Shown: positions 1-8,497, counted from the first letter of the stretch. The stretch is 64,000 nucleotides of DNA from JAWLHU01 sp049325315 (GCA_049325315.1 JBMONB010000098.1:19977-83976); one strand, 5' to 3'. Notes: a model not told the origin generated them from the sequence alone. Numbers and translations: made by a program.

Positions 1-1
1 C

Positions 2-394
2 ATTGCCATCTTCGCCGCGGCCCCGGCCGACTACCGGCCGGCGATGATCGCCAACGAGAAGATCAAGAAGGCGGGCGACGAGCTGACCATCACCCTGGTG
101 AAGAACCCCGACGTGGCGGCTGAGGTGGGGCGGCGCAAGCGGCCCGGCCAGGTGACCGTGGCCTTCGCCGCGGAGACGCAGGAGCTGGTGGCTAACGCCC
201 GCAAGAAGCTGACCGCCAAGAACGCGGATTTCGTGGTGGCCAACGATGTGAAGGCGGAGGGGGCCGGTTTCGGCACCGAGACGAACCAGGTCTCCTTTGT
301 GGATGCGGCGGGGGTGGAGGAGCTGCCCCTCATGTCCAAGCGGGAGGTCTCAGACCGGATCTTAGACAGGGCGGTGGCGCTGCTTGGTCGCTGA
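2..394 (+). CDS. coaBC: CoaBC C-terminal part (partial, 5' end outside window)
   Basis: This is the last 130 codons of the bifunctional phosphopantothenoylcysteine synthetase/decarboxylase of coenzyme A synthesis. Only the synthetase (CoaB) end is present. The reading frame is open from base 2 and begins AIFAAAPADYRP, which matches the conserved A-A-V-A-D-Y-R-P motif of CoaB. It continues with the IKK, the KNPD and the ADFVVAND segments typical of the CTP/phosphopantothenate site. The stop (392-394) overlaps the start of priA by 11 bases, so the two are probably translated together. The coaBC-priA-def-fmt order is the common Firmicute arrangement. The gene is truncated by the window edge only; nothing suggests it is broken. 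Confidence 0.93.
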   Translation: MAIFAAAPADYRPAMIANEKIKKAGDELTITLVKNPDVAAEVGRRKRPGQVTVAFAAETQELVANARKKLTAKNADFVVANDVKAEGAGFGTETNQVSFVDAAGVEELPLMSKREVSDRILDRAVALLGR

Positions 395-2633
395 ACTGGC
401 ACAGGTGGCGGTCGACGTGACCGCCGAGGGGACGGACAAGCTCTTTACCTATGCGGTCCCTTCGAACCTGGCGGGGCGTCTGGTGCCCGGCCAGTGGGTC
501 CGCGTGCCCTTCGGCCCCCGCCGCATGGTGGGGCTCTACGTGGGTCCCGCCGACCAGCCGCCCCAGGGGATCAAGCAGTTAAAGGAGATCACCGGGCTGC
601 TGCCCGATATTCCGCCGATTCCGCAGACGCTGGTCCAACTGGCCCGCTGGACGGCGGACCGCTACCTCGCCACCTTCCCGGCCGCCCTGCGGCTGCTCCT
701 GCCCGCCGAGGCCCGACGGCAGGAGGTGACCACCCTGAAGATCACCACCTACCGGCTGAACGTCGATGACCTGGAAGCGCTGGTGGAGCAGGTGCGCAAG
801 CGTGCGCCCCGCCAGGCGGAGCTGCTCACCTACATGGCCCAGCGGGGGGGCCACGCCTCCCGGCCGGAGCTGATCGCCGACCTGGGCGATGCCATCAGCG
901 GGCCGATCAGTGTGGGGCTGGCCAGGGGCTGGCTGGTGGCGGGCGAGGTGGCCCGGCGGCGGGACCCCTTCGCCGGCGAACGGGCGGAGGCGAAACCGCC
1001 GCCCACCCTGACCCCCGAGCAGGCCCAGGCGCTCCAGTCGATTCAGCAGGAGCTGATCGCCCCGCCCGGCTTTCGGCAGCCGGTCTTGATTCACGGGGTG
1101 ACCGGGTCGGGCAAGACCGAGCTCTACCTGCGGGCGATCGCTGCCGTGCGGGCGCTGGACAAGCAGGCGATCTGCCTGGTGCCCGAGATCTCGCTCACCC
1201 CGCAGATGATCCAGCGCTTCCGCTCCCGCTTCGGCTCCGAGGTGGCGGTGCTTCACTCGGCCCTCTCGGCGGGCGAGAAGTTCGACGAGTGGCAGCGGAT
1301 CCGCCGGGGCGAGGTCTCGATCGTTGTCGGGGCGCGCTCGGCGGTCTTCGCCCCCTTCGAGCGGGTCGGGCTGATCATCATCGACGAGGAGCACGAGCAG
1401 ACCTATAAGCAGGAGTCGCCGCCCCCGGCGTATCACGCCCGGGAGGTGGCCGCCGAGCGCTGCCGGCTTGAGGATGCGCTGCTCGTCCTGGGCAGCGCCA
1501 CCCCGGCGCTGGAGTCGTTCCACCGGGCCTCCTCCGGCGAGTACCGGCTGGTCTCGCTCCACCACCGGGTCGACCACCGGCCCATGCCTACTGTGACCCT
1601 GGTGGACATGCGGGAGGAGCTGCGGAGCGGCAACCGGTCGATCTTTGCCACCGCCCTGCAGCAGGCGCTGGACCAGACGCTGGCCGCCGGTGAGCAGGCC
1701 ATTTTGTTCCTGAACCGGCGCGGGTATAATACCTTTATTATGTGTCGGAGCTGCGGCGAGGCGGTCCAGTGCCCGAACTGCGCCGTGGCCATGACCTACC
1801 ACCTGGGCGACAACCACCTGGCCTGCCACTACTGCGACCACGAGACCCGGGTCCCTGCCATCTGCCCGAACTGCTCCTCCAAGGCGATCCGGCACATGGG
1901 GGCGGGGACCGAGCGGGTGGAGGAGGAGCTGCGCAAGCTCTACCCGACGATCCGCATCGCCCGAATGGATGTGGACACCACCCGGCGCAAGGGCTCCCAC
2001 GCCGCGATTCTGAAGGAGTTCGCCGACCGGAAGGTGGACGTGCTGGTCGGCACCCAGATGATCGCCAAGGGGCTCGACTTCCCCGATGTGACCCTGGTGG
2101 GCGTGGTGCTCGCCGACACGACGCTCAACCTGCCCGACTTCCGGGCGGCGGAGCGGACCTTCCAGCTGGTCACCCAGGTGGCCGGGCGGGCGGGCCGGGG
2201 GCTGAAGCCGGGGCGGGTGCTGGTGCAGACCTACCAGCCCGAGCACCGCTCGCTGCTGGCCGCCGTGGAGCACGACTTCCACCGCTTCTATGCCGAGGAG
2301 GTGGCCTTCCGGCAGCAGCTGGACTACCCGCCCTTCGCCCACATGATCCACATGGTCACAGCCGGCGAAGATGAGGCGGCGGTCACGGCCACCGCCCGGG
2401 CGATTCAGGAGCTGCTGGTCGCCCACCGGTTCAGCGGCACGATTCTGGGCCCGGCTCCTGCCCCGCTGGCGAAGCTGCGCGGGCGGCACCGTCACCATCT
2501 GGTGCTGAAGGGCGACTCAATCAGCAAGATGGCGCGCGAGGTCCGGGCGGCCTTCGCCGCCGGAGCCGGCACGTGGCGGAAGTCGAAAGATGTCTCGCTC
2601 AGCGTGGATGTGGATCCCCTGAGCATCCTATAA
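384..2633 (+). CDS. priA: Primosomal protein N' (replication restart helicase PriA)
   Basis: This 749-aa superfamily 2 helicase recognises stalled forks and reloads the replisome. An N-terminal fork-binding domain (about residues 1-200) is followed by the helicase core, with Walker A GVTGSGKTE near residue 240 and the DEEH box near 334. A zinc-binding insert starts near residue 453 with four paired cysteines (CRSC, CPNC, CHYC, CPNC). The start is TTG at 384, inside the end of coaBC. The length agrees with Firmicute PriA proteins. The downstream gene def follows after 24 bases, so this is part of a coaBC-priA-def-fmt operon. Confidence 0.95.
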   Translation: MVAELAQVAVDVTAEGTDKLFTYAVPSNLAGRLVPGQWVRVPFGPRRMVGLYVGPADQPPQGIKQLKEITGLLPDIPPIPQTLVQLARWTADRYLATFPAALRLLLPAEARRQEVTTLKITTYRLNVDDLEALVEQVRKRAPRQAELLTYMAQRGGHASRPELIADLGDAISGPISVGLARGWLVAGEVARRRDPFAGERAEAKPPPTLTPEQAQALQSIQQELIAPPGFRQPVLIHGVTGSGKTELYLRAIAAVRALDKQAICLVPEISLTPQMIQRFRSRFGSEVAVLHSALSAGEKFDEWQRIRRGEVSIVVGARSAVFAPFERVGLIIIDEEHEQTYKQESPPPAYHAREVAAERCRLEDALLVLGSATPALESFHRASSGEYRLVSLHHRVDHRPMPTVTLVDMREELRSGNRSIFATALQQALDQTLAAGEQAILFLNRRGYNTFIMCRSCGEAVQCPNCAVAMTYHLGDNHLACHYCDHETRVPAICPNCSSKAIRHMGAGTERVEEELRKLYPTIRIARMDVDTTRRKGSHAAILKEFADRKVDVLVGTQMIAKGLDFPDVTLVGVVLADTTLNLPDFRAAERTFQLVTQVAGRAGRGLKPGRVLVQTYQPEHRSLLAAVEHDFHRFYAEEVAFRQQLDYPPFAHMIHMVTAGEDEAAVTATARAIQELLVAHRFSGTILGPAPAPLAKLRGRHRHHLVLKGDSISKMAREVRAAFAAGAGTWRKSKDVSLSVDVDPLSIL

Positions 2634-2657
2634 CCAAGTGGAGGGGACCAACCAACG

Positions 2658-3212
2658 ATGGCGATCCTGGAAATCGTAAAGGATCCGGCCGATGTCCTGC
2701 GCAAGAAGGCGAAGCCGGTGACCAAGGTCAACGCATCGATCAAGAAGCTGCTGGACGACATGGCCGAGACGATGTACGAGGCCCCTGGCGTGGGCCTGGC
2801 GGGGCCGCAGGTGGGGGTCTCGAAGCGGGTGATCGTGATCGACCCGCACGACGAGACCACCGGCCTGCTCCAACTGATCAACCCGGAGATCATCGCCCAG
2901 GAGGGCTGGGTGAAGGGGACCGAGGGCTGCCTCTCGATTCCCGGCCTTGTGGGCGATGTCTGGCGCTACGAGAAGGTCCGGGTGGTGGCGCTGGACCGCA
3001 ACGGCCACAAGGTCTGGATCGACGCCGAGGGCTGGCTGGCCCGCATCTTCCAGCACGAGATCGACCACCTCGACGGGGTGCTCTACACCGACAAGTGCAC
3101 CGACCTGCGCGAGGTGAAGCCCGGCGAGGAGGAGGAGGCGGAGGTGGCCGCCGCCCAGACCGCAGACGAAGCCAACACCGAGGAGATCAACCCCGAACCG
3201 AAGGGGGAATAA
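2658..3212 (+). CDS. def: Peptide deformylase
   Basis: This metalloenzyme removes the formyl group from the N-terminal Met of nascent proteins. The three hallmark motifs are present: GVGLAGPQ (motif 1; the usual second Ala is Gly here), EGCLSIPG with the metal Cys (motif 2) and QHEIDHLDG with two metal His and the catalytic Glu (motif 3). At 184 aa it is slightly longer than the minimal enzyme because of an acidic tail rich in Glu and Ala after about residue 155. GGAGGG precedes the ATG. It is followed two bases later by fmt, which supplies the formyl group it removes. Confidence 0.96.
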   Translation: MAILEIVKDPADVLRKKAKPVTKVNASIKKLLDDMAETMYEAPGVGLAGPQVGVSKRVIVIDPHDETTGLLQLINPEIIAQEGWVKGTEGCLSIPGLVGDVWRYEKVRVVALDRNGHKVWIDAEGWLARIFQHEIDHLDGVLYTDKCTDLREVKPGEEEEAEVAAAQTADEANTEEINPEPKGE

Positions 3213-3214
3213 GC

Positions 3215-4165
3215 ATGTTGAAGATCCTCTTCATGGGCACCCCCGACTTTGCGGCGGAGTCCCTGAAGGCGCTCCTGGCGGCGGGTTGGCCGGTGGTCGG
3301 GGTGGTGACCCAGCCGGACAAGCCGGTGGGGCGAGGCGGCAAGGTGCGCCCCTCCCCGGTCAAGGAGGTCGCCCTGGCCCACGACCTGCCGCTCTTTCAG
3401 CCGAAGCGGGTCCGGCGCCCCGAGGTGATCGCCCAGCTGAAGGAGCTGGGGTCTGACCTGACCGTGGTGGTCGCCTTCGGCCAGATTCTCTCGAAGGAGG
3501 CGCTGGAGATCAGCCCGCTGGGCTCGATCAACGTGCATGGCTCGATTCTGCCCCGCTGGCGGGGGGCGGCGCCGATTCAGCGCGCCATCATGGCAGGGGA
3601 CGCCGAGACCGGCATCACCACCATGTGGATGGACGAGGGCATGGACACCGGCGACATGTGCCTGGTGGCCAGAACCCCCATCGGGCCCGATGAGACCGGC
3701 GGCGAGATTCACGACCGGCTGGCCCGCATCGGCGCGGAGCTGCTGGTGGAGACGGTCCGGCAGGTGGAGGCGGGGACCGCCCCGCGCATCCCCCAGCCGG
3801 AGGAGGGCGTCACCTACGCCGCCAAGCTGGAGCGGCGCGACGAGCAGATCGACTGGCGCCGCCCGGCGCCGGCGCTCTATGACCAGATTCGCGCCCTGAA
3901 CCCGTGGCCCGGGGCGTACACCATTGGGCCGAAGGGGAGTCTAAAGGTATGGAAGGGTTCTGTGGTCGATCACCCCACCGGTGACGCCGAGCCGGGCACC
4001 GTGGTCGCCCTGGTAAAACGGGAGGGCTTCGTGGTGGCGACCGGCGAGGGCGCCCTGCTGGTCCGGGAGGTGCAGCCGCCCGGCAAGGCGAAGATGGACG
4101 CCCAGTCGTACGTCAACGGCGGCGGGGTGCAGGTGGGAAGCCGCCTTTCCATGGAGGAATTTTGA
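3215..4165 (+). CDS. fmt: Methionyl-tRNA formyltransferase
   Basis: This enzyme formylates Met-tRNAfMet with 10-formyltetrahydrofolate. The 316-aa length is normal. It opens with MLKILFMGTPDFAAES, the usual N-terminal Rossmann-like strand, and carries HGSILPRWRGAAPIQ near residue 108, with the catalytic Asn/His/Asp region of the folate-binding domain around it. The ATG at 3215 lies two bases after the def stop with GGGGG upstream. The open frame extends far upstream through def in another phase, but only the 3215 start fits the family. It is the last gene of the coaBC operon; a new promoter follows at 4196. Confidence 0.96.
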   Translation: MLKILFMGTPDFAAESLKALLAAGWPVVGVVTQPDKPVGRGGKVRPSPVKEVALAHDLPLFQPKRVRRPEVIAQLKELGSDLTVVVAFGQILSKEALEISPLGSINVHGSILPRWRGAAPIQRAIMAGDAETGITTMWMDEGMDTGDMCLVARTPIGPDETGGEIHDRLARIGAELLVETVRQVEAGTAPRIPQPEEGVTYAAKLERRDEQIDWRRPAPALYDQIRALNPWPGAYTIGPKGSLKVWKGSVVDHPTGDAEPGTVVALVKREGFVVATGEGALLVREVQPPGKAKMDAQSYVNGGGVQVGSRLSMEEF

Positions 4166-4195
4166 TCCGGCCGCGAACCTTTTCCGGCGGGTCCG

Positions 4196-4224
4196 TTGTC
4201 ACTATCTGTGGAAACCTCTATTCT
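4196..4224 (+). promoter_or_regulatory. Sigma-A type promoter for the zinc protease gene
   Basis: TTGTCA (4196-4201) and TATTCT (4219-4224) are separated by 17 bases, 29 bases upstream of the ATG at 4253. This suggests that the protease gene is transcribed on its own as well as from the upstream operon. Confidence 0.6.
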
Positions 4225-4252
4225 GTAGAGCAACTAGGGAGGGTCGTACACG

Positions 4253-4957
4253 ATGTTCCCATTCATGCTGTTTGACTGGACAATGATCTTTCTGATCCCT
4301 GCCACGATCATGGTCTTCTGGGCCCAGGCCCGGGTGAAGTCCACCTTCTACCGGTACTCCCAGGTGGGTACCCGCACGGGCGTGACGGCAGCGCAGGTCG
4401 CACGGGATATCCTCGACAAGCATGGCCTCACGGACGTGCCCGTGGAGTATGTGCATGGGGATCTGACCGACCACTATGACCCGAAGAAGCGGGTGGTCCG
4501 CCTCTCGGGCTCCACCTACCACAGCCACTCGGTGGCCGCCATCGGCGTCGCCGCCCACGAGGTGGGACACGCCATTCAGCACGAGCACGCCTACGTGCCG
4601 CTGCACATGCGCAACATGATCTGGCCGGTGGCCCGCATTGGCGACAGCCTCGGCCCGATCGTGGTGATTCTCGGCCTCATCTTCGGTGGCAACATGTCGT
4701 ACGAGATCATGACCATCGGCATCTGGCTCTTCGCCGCGGCGGTGGGCTTCTACGTGATCACCCTGCCGGTGGAGTACAACGCCTCCACCCGGGCGGTGGA
4801 GATCCTGGAGACGGGGGGCTACATGACCCGCGACGAGGTGGACGGGGCGAAGAAGGTGCTGAACGCCGCTGCGCTGACCTATGTGGCGGGTGCCGCTGCC
4901 GCCATCTCGCAGCTGATCCGCCTGATCTTCCTGCGCTCCATGTCCCGGGACGACTGA
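4253..4957 (+). CDS. Membrane zinc metallopeptidase, YugP family
   Basis: This 234-aa protein belongs to the neutral zinc metallopeptidase family typified by Bacillus YugP. An N-terminal membrane segment (FDWTMIFLIPATIMVFWAQ) is followed by a soluble part with the zinc motif HEVGH near residue 103 and a nearby IQHEH. Two further hydrophobic stretches lie around residues 130-175, and a hydrophobic C-terminal region with a basic end follows. AGGGAGG lies 8 bases before the ATG. The position between fmt and rsmB is where this family sits in many Firmicutes. The substrate is not known from the sequence. Confidence 0.88.
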   Translation: MFPFMLFDWTMIFLIPATIMVFWAQARVKSTFYRYSQVGTRTGVTAAQVARDILDKHGLTDVPVEYVHGDLTDHYDPKKRVVRLSGSTYHSHSVAAIGVAAHEVGHAIQHEHAYVPLHMRNMIWPVARIGDSLGPIVVILGLIFGGNMSYEIMTIGIWLFAAAVGFYVITLPVEYNASTRAVEILETGGYMTRDEVDGAKKVLNAAALTYVAGAAAAISQLIRLIFLRSMSRDD

Positions 4958-4975
4958 GGCTGCTTGAAAAGACTG

Positions 4976-5002
4976 CGCCTCCGGCCGCTGTGGCCGGAGG
5001 CG
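4976..5002. terminator. Bidirectional terminator between convergent genes
   Basis: There is a perfect 11-bp stem (4976-4986 with 4992-5002) and a 5-base loop. It is followed by TTTGTG on the + strand, and on the minus strand by CAGTCTTTTC. It lies between the ends of the protease gene and the minus-strand repeat protein, so it can serve both. Confidence 0.8.
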
Positions 5003-5010
5003 TTTGTGCG

Positions 5011-5574
5011 TTACTGGTTGTTCTGCTGCGGGCCCAGCGGGTTCTTTACCCCGCCCAGGCTGGCGAGGCTCGGGGTGCCCGAGGTGGTGGTGGCGCCGGC
5101 GCCGGTCCCCACGGCGAACGCCCCGCCGGCGGTCGCTCCGGCAGTGGGGGCTCCGGTGGCGTTGGTCAAGCCGGCAGCGCCGGGGGTGACGGCGTTCTGC
5201 AGAGCCCCGGGCGTGGTGGCGTTCTGCAGAGCCCCGGGCGTGGTGGTGTTCTGCAGGGCCCCGCGGGCGGACATGTTCTGCAGGGCGCTGGCCGCCTGCT
5301 GCTCCTTCTGGGCCATCTGCTGGAGCATCTGCCGGTTCTGCGCCTCCTGCTGGGCGAGCTGGGACATCTGGCCGGCGGCAGGGCCGCCCTGGGCGGCAGC
5401 AGCGTTCAGGGCGTTGGCCGCCTGCTGCTCCTTCTGGGCCATCTGCTGCAGCATCTGTTGGTTGCGGGCCTCCTGACCGGCCAGGCCGGTCGGGTTGAGC
5501 GGATTCGTCAAATCGATCGCCTCCTCCAGCGTGGTGGAACCCTGCTTAGCCTCTCTCGGCGCAGGGGCAGCCAT
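5011..5574 (-). CDS. Gln/Ala-rich internal-repeat protein, unknown function
   Basis: I do not recognise this 187-aa protein. It has a short head (about 30 aa), then two near-identical blocks each containing QMLQQMAQKEQQAA, likely helical or coiled-coil. Three copies of a GALQN-(T/A)xTP repeat follow, then a Gly/Ala/Thr-rich low-complexity tail ending in GPQQNNQ. There is no signal peptide, membrane segment or cysteine. The frame is open further upstream, but ATG 5574 is the first plausible start. No good ribosome-binding site precedes it, so the start is uncertain. It is the last gene of a minus-strand set with two Cys-motif proteins. The periodic protein pattern and lack of stops argue that it is real. 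Confidence 0.55.
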   Translation of the reverse strand: MAAPAPREAKQGSTTLEEAIDLTNPLNPTGLAGQEARNQQMLQQMAQKEQQAANALNAAAAQGGPAAGQMSQLAQQEAQNRQMLQQMAQKEQQAASALQNMSARGALQNTTTPGALQNATTPGALQNAVTPGAAGLTNATGAPTAGATAGGAFAVGTGAGATTTSGTPSLASLGGVKNPLGPQQNNQ

Positions 5575-5629
5575 GCGGGGAGGGCAGAGGGACTGACTGG
5601 TGCGGACTCTGCCATCGCCTTGGGTGGCG

Positions 5630-5965
5630 TCAGGCGTCGGGCACCACCTGCTTTTCGGCGATGAAACCCACCTGCCCCAGATGATTCTGGAGGATATAGC
5701 TGACGGTATGGGCGGGGCGTTGGGGTTCGCCACCTTCTGCCACGACCCAGGCGGGCTGGTAGAGGGTGATGATCGCCTCCTCCACCACGAAGCGCTCATC
5801 TTTTAGGGCGTCGGGCGACCCTACCGGGCTGAGCCGGACCGGGTCGCCCGGGTGGAAGCGGGGCTCGGGCCGGCCCGCCGCCTCGCAGGCGGTCGCCTGG
5901 TCCGGGGTCTCGTAGTGGGTTCCGCAGATCTCACACTCGTAGGTGTCAATGACGATCTTGCGCAT
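5630..5965 (-). CDS. Small Cys-motif protein, copy 2 of a tandem pair
   Basis: This 111-aa protein has an N-terminal zinc-finger-like motif, CEIC then C 13 residues later (YECEICG...ACEAAGRP), followed by FHPGDPVRL and a beta-rich remainder. It is clearly paralogous to the 119-aa product encoded just upstream: both share YECEICG, CEAxGRP and GDxVRL in register and have similar lengths. The ATG at 5965 lies inside the end of that gene (20-base overlap) with GGGAGG 8 bases before it, so the two are probably translationally coupled. Metal binding is inferred from the cysteines alone. I do not recognise a function. Confidence 0.72.
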   Translation of the reverse strand: MRKIVIDTYECEICGTHYETPDQATACEAAGRPEPRFHPGDPVRLSPVGSPDALKDERFVVEEAIITLYQPAWVVAEGGEPQRPAHTVSYILQNHLGQVGFIAEKQVVPDA

Positions 5966-6305
5966 TGTTCATGCCTCCCGCCGGCGCCAGGTGGTACTCG
6001 GGCACAAAGGTGATCCGGAGCCCGTCGTGCCCCCGCAGCACGTAGAAGACGGTGTGGTTGCCCGGCTCGCCCTCCTCCCAGAGCCTCAAGCCGGGTCGCT
6101 CCAGAAAGACATCTCCCTGGTCGATGGTGAATACCCGGTTCGGAAACTGCCCGCTGTACTCCCCGCCGACCAACCTCACCCGGTCGCCCGACTGGAAGCC
6201 GGGCGTCGGACGCCCCCCGGCCTCACAGTCGGCTGCCTTCCGCTCCTCCTTGAACCGGGAGCCGCAGATCTCACATTCGTACTGAACCTCATGGTGATGC
6301 CGCAT
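5946..6305 (-). CDS. Small Cys-motif protein, copy 1 of a tandem pair
   Basis: This 119-aa protein begins with a His-rich MRHHH, then YECEICGSRF, a third Cys in DCEAGGRP, then FQSGDRVRLVGGEY. The rest alternates hydrophobic and polar residues as in a small beta barrel, with HTVFYVLRGHDG near the end. GGAGGT precedes the ATG at 6305. It lies between a putative 60-aa gene and its own paralogue, all read leftward. The GD-x-VRL segment resembles the start of a small SH3-like barrel, but that is only an impression. The function is unknown. Confidence 0.72.
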   Translation of the reverse strand: MRHHHEVQYECEICGSRFKEERKAADCEAGGRPTPGFQSGDRVRLVGGEYSGQFPNRVFTIDQGDVFLERPGLRLWEEGEPGNHTVFYVLRGHDGLRITFVPEYHLAPAGGMNNAQDRH

Positions 6306-6333
6306 GCTCGTACCTCCGCTTGTCGGGCCGGGG

Positions 6334-6516
6334 CTACTCGCCTTCGGGCCGCTCCTCCTCGGGGCGGGCCGCCGTCAGGCGGACCCCCTGGTTCCTCGGG
6401 CTGTTGCCATGGGCGGTATTCCCGCCGGAGACCGTCGCCGCATCGGCCTCCATGTACTGTGTGAACTCGGGTTCCACCTGTGTACGCCGGCGCTCCCGGC
6501 CCTCCCGCTCTGCCAT
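6334..6516 (-). CDS. Possible 60-aa charged protein, unknown
   Basis: This short frame encodes a hydrophilic protein: MAEREGRERRR, then an acidic middle (EPEFTQYMEADAA), an Asn/Gly-rich stretch and an acidic end (EEERPEGE). It has no membrane segment or cysteine. The support for a gene is AAAGGAAG 7 bases before the ATG, its position 28 bases ahead of the Cys-motif pair on the same strand, and a composition typical of small soluble spore or stress proteins. It could still be a chance frame in G+C-rich DNA. Confidence 0.45.
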   Translation of the reverse strand: MAEREGRERRRTQVEPEFTQYMEADAATVSGGNTAHGNSPRNQGVRLTAARPEEERPEGE

Positions 6517-6602
6517 CGGCTCACTTCCTTTCTACCTGGTTCGGTTGATCCACCCCGTCGCCTGGGCATCTTACTGAGACAAGGCGCGAAAGGGGGATCA
6601 TC

Positions 6603-6950
6603 ATGCATTGCACCCCGGTCTCATTCGACGTTCAGTCCGCCACCGGGCAGGAGGAGCACCTTTCGATCTCCATCGGAGAGCGGTCTGCCGGGGAGGCGAC
6701 GGTCTCCTATGAGGAGGCGACCGCCACGATCCGGGCCCGTGTCGATCTGGCGCGGCTCCCCCTGGTGGTGGATCAGCTGGACCGGTTCCATTACGAGTTT
6801 GCCACCGAACTGCTGGCCTATGTGCTCAACCGCGGGGCAATGGCGCAGGATTCAGATGGCGCCATTGTCTATGAGTTGGGGACCCAGTCGCGGGCGCTGC
6901 GGCTGCCGACGAACCAGGAGGTCGGGCTGGGCTACCCGAACTCCTGGTAG
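6603..6950 (+). CDS. Hypothetical protein, 115 aa
   Basis: I do not recognise this soluble 115-aa protein. It is predicted to be mixed alpha/beta with an acidic segment (YEEATATIRARVDLARL), a helix around VVDQLDRFHYEFATELLAYVL and a C-terminal YELGTQ...LGYPNSW. AAGGGGGATC precedes the ATG. It is transcribed away from the minus-strand small-gene cluster and is followed by its own terminator, so it is a single-gene unit. The codon positions show the G/C-rich third-base pattern of its neighbours, which supports real coding. Confidence 0.7.
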   Translation: MHCTPVSFDVQSATGQEEHLSISIGERSAGEATVSYEEATATIRARVDLARLPLVVDQLDRFHYEFATELLAYVLNRGAMAQDSDGAIVYELGTQSRALRLPTNQEVGLGYPNSW

Positions 6951-6967
6951 CGGGTCTCGAACAGAAA

Positions 6968-6999
6968 GGCCGCCGCCGGGTCTCTTGCCCGGGGCGGCC
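6968..6999 (+). terminator. Rho-independent terminator
   Basis: Stem GGCCGCC-g-CCGGG (6968-6980) pairs with CCCGG-GGCGGCC (6988-6999) with one bulged base and a 7-base loop. It is followed by CTTGTTTC. It ends the 115-aa hypothetical gene. Confidence 0.75.
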
Positions 7000-7036
7000 C
7001 TTGTTTCGCCCCCTCCCGGGGAGAGCGCCTTTTCAT

Positions 7037-7065
7037 TTGCCCATCCGTCCCTGTCGAGGTACACT
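7037..7065 (+). promoter_or_regulatory. Sigma-A type promoter for rsmB
   Basis: TTGCCC (7037-7042) and TACACT (7060-7065) are separated by 17 bases, 43 bases upstream of the rsmB start. It lies just after the terminator of the preceding gene. Confidence 0.65.
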
Positions 7066-7108
7066 AAGAGGTGCACCCTATGGCAGTACTTTTCCTGGAG
7101 GCGAGTCA

Positions 7109-8485
7109 ATGCCCCGACCCGATATGAAGCCGCCCCGCTCCGGCCGTGAGGCCGCCCTGCGCGCCCTGCGCGATGTCGATGTGAAGTCGGCCTACGCCAA
7201 CCTGGCCCTCGACCACCACCTCTCGGGCAGCCGGCTCGAGGGGCGTGAGCGCGCCCTGGCCACCGAGTTGGCCTATGGCGTTACCCGCCGCCGGGCCACC
7301 CTCGACTGGGCCATCGGCCAGGTGGCCACCCGCCCGTTGGAGCAGATGGATCCGTGGATCCGGAACATCTTGCGGGAGGCGGTCTACCAGATTCTCTACA
7401 TGGACCGGATTCCCCAGTCTGCCGCCGTCGACCAGGCGGTGGAGCTGGCCAAGACCTACGGCCACGTGGGCGTGGCAAAGTTTGTGAACGGGGTGCTGCG
7501 CAGCCTGCTGCGCAAGCTCCCCGACCTGGCCTGGCCCGACGAGGCCACCGACCCGGTCCGGGCGCTGGCGGTTCGCCACTCCTACCCCGACTGGCTGGTG
7601 GCCGAGTGGCGGGAGCGCTTCGGCGCCGGGGAGGCGGTCCGCCTGCTGGAGGCAGGCAACGAGGTGCCGGCGCTCACCATCCGGGTCAACCGGCTGAAGG
7701 CGACCCGGGAGGAGGTGGCCGAGGCGCTGGCGGCGGAGGGGGTAAAGACCGAGCCGACCCGCTACTCCCCCCAGGGCCTGGTGATTCACGACCTGACCTC
7801 CGCCTCGCACCTGGACAGGCTGAAGGCGATGAAGCAGGGGCTCTTCACCGTGCAGGACGAGTCGTCCATGCTGGTGGCCGCCGTGCTCGACCCGCAGCCG
7901 GGCTGGACCGTGATCGATGTGGCAGCCGCCCCCGGCGGCAAGTCTACCCACCTCGCGGAGCTGATGAACAACCAGGGCCAGGTGATCGCCGTCGACATTC
8001 ACCCCCACAAGATCGACCTGATCGAGCAGAACGCCGCCCGGCTGGGCGCCGAGATCGTGCAGGGGGTCGCCATGGACGCCCGGGAGCTCGGCCAGCATAT
8101 GGTGAGCCGGGCCGATGCGATTCTCTGCGATGTGCCCTGCTCCGGTCTGGGCACCCTCTCCCGCCGGGCCGACGCCCGGTGGCGCAAGAGCCCGGCCGAC
8201 GTGGAGGCGCTGGTGCCGATCCAGCGGGCGATTCTTGAATCGGCGGCGAGGGCGCTGAAGCCCGGCGGGGTGCTGGTCTACTCCACCTGCACCATCCACC
8301 CGGCGGAGAACCAGGAGCTGGTGGAGTCCTTTGTGGCGGACCACCCGGAGTTCCGGTTCGACGAGATCTGGGCGCACCTGCCGCCCACGCTCCCCCGGGA
8401 GGGGCAGTCCGAGCGGTATGTGCAGCTGCTGCCCCACGTTCACGGGACCGACGGCTTCTTCATGTGCCGCATGGTAAAGGCTTAA
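7109..8485 (+). CDS. rsmB: 16S rRNA (cytosine-967-C5)-methyltransferase RsmB
   Basis: This 458-aa RNA methyltransferase consists of an N-terminal NusB-like RNA-binding domain (about residues 1-145) and a C-terminal SAM-dependent Rossmann domain. The SAM loop is AAAPGGKSTH near residue 275. The two active cysteines of this family are visible: DVPCSGLG near 341 (product release) and YSTCTIHPAEN near 391 (nucleophile). TGGAGGCG precedes the ATG at 7109. The open frame starts earlier, but the 7109 ATG lies downstream of the promoter and fits the family. Its place between the protease and rlmN genes matches Firmicute order. Confidence 0.94.
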   Translation: MPRPDMKPPRSGREAALRALRDVDVKSAYANLALDHHLSGSRLEGRERALATELAYGVTRRRATLDWAIGQVATRPLEQMDPWIRNILREAVYQILYMDRIPQSAAVDQAVELAKTYGHVGVAKFVNGVLRSLLRKLPDLAWPDEATDPVRALAVRHSYPDWLVAEWRERFGAGEAVRLLEAGNEVPALTIRVNRLKATREEVAEALAAEGVKTEPTRYSPQGLVIHDLTSASHLDRLKAMKQGLFTVQDESSMLVAAVLDPQPGWTVIDVAAAPGGKSTHLAELMNNQGQVIAVDIHPHKIDLIEQNAARLGAEIVQGVAMDARELGQHMVSRADAILCDVPCSGLGTLSRRADARWRKSPADVEALVPIQRAILESAARALKPGGVLVYSTCTIHPAENQELVESFVADHPEFRFDEIWAHLPPTLPREGQSERYVQLLPHVHGTDGFFMCRMVKA

Positions 8486-8497
8486 CCGTAACGCAAC

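Noticed and set aside
579..2498. Open frame of 639 codons opposite priA
   Set aside because: Shadow of priA; low-complexity product with no recognisable domain.
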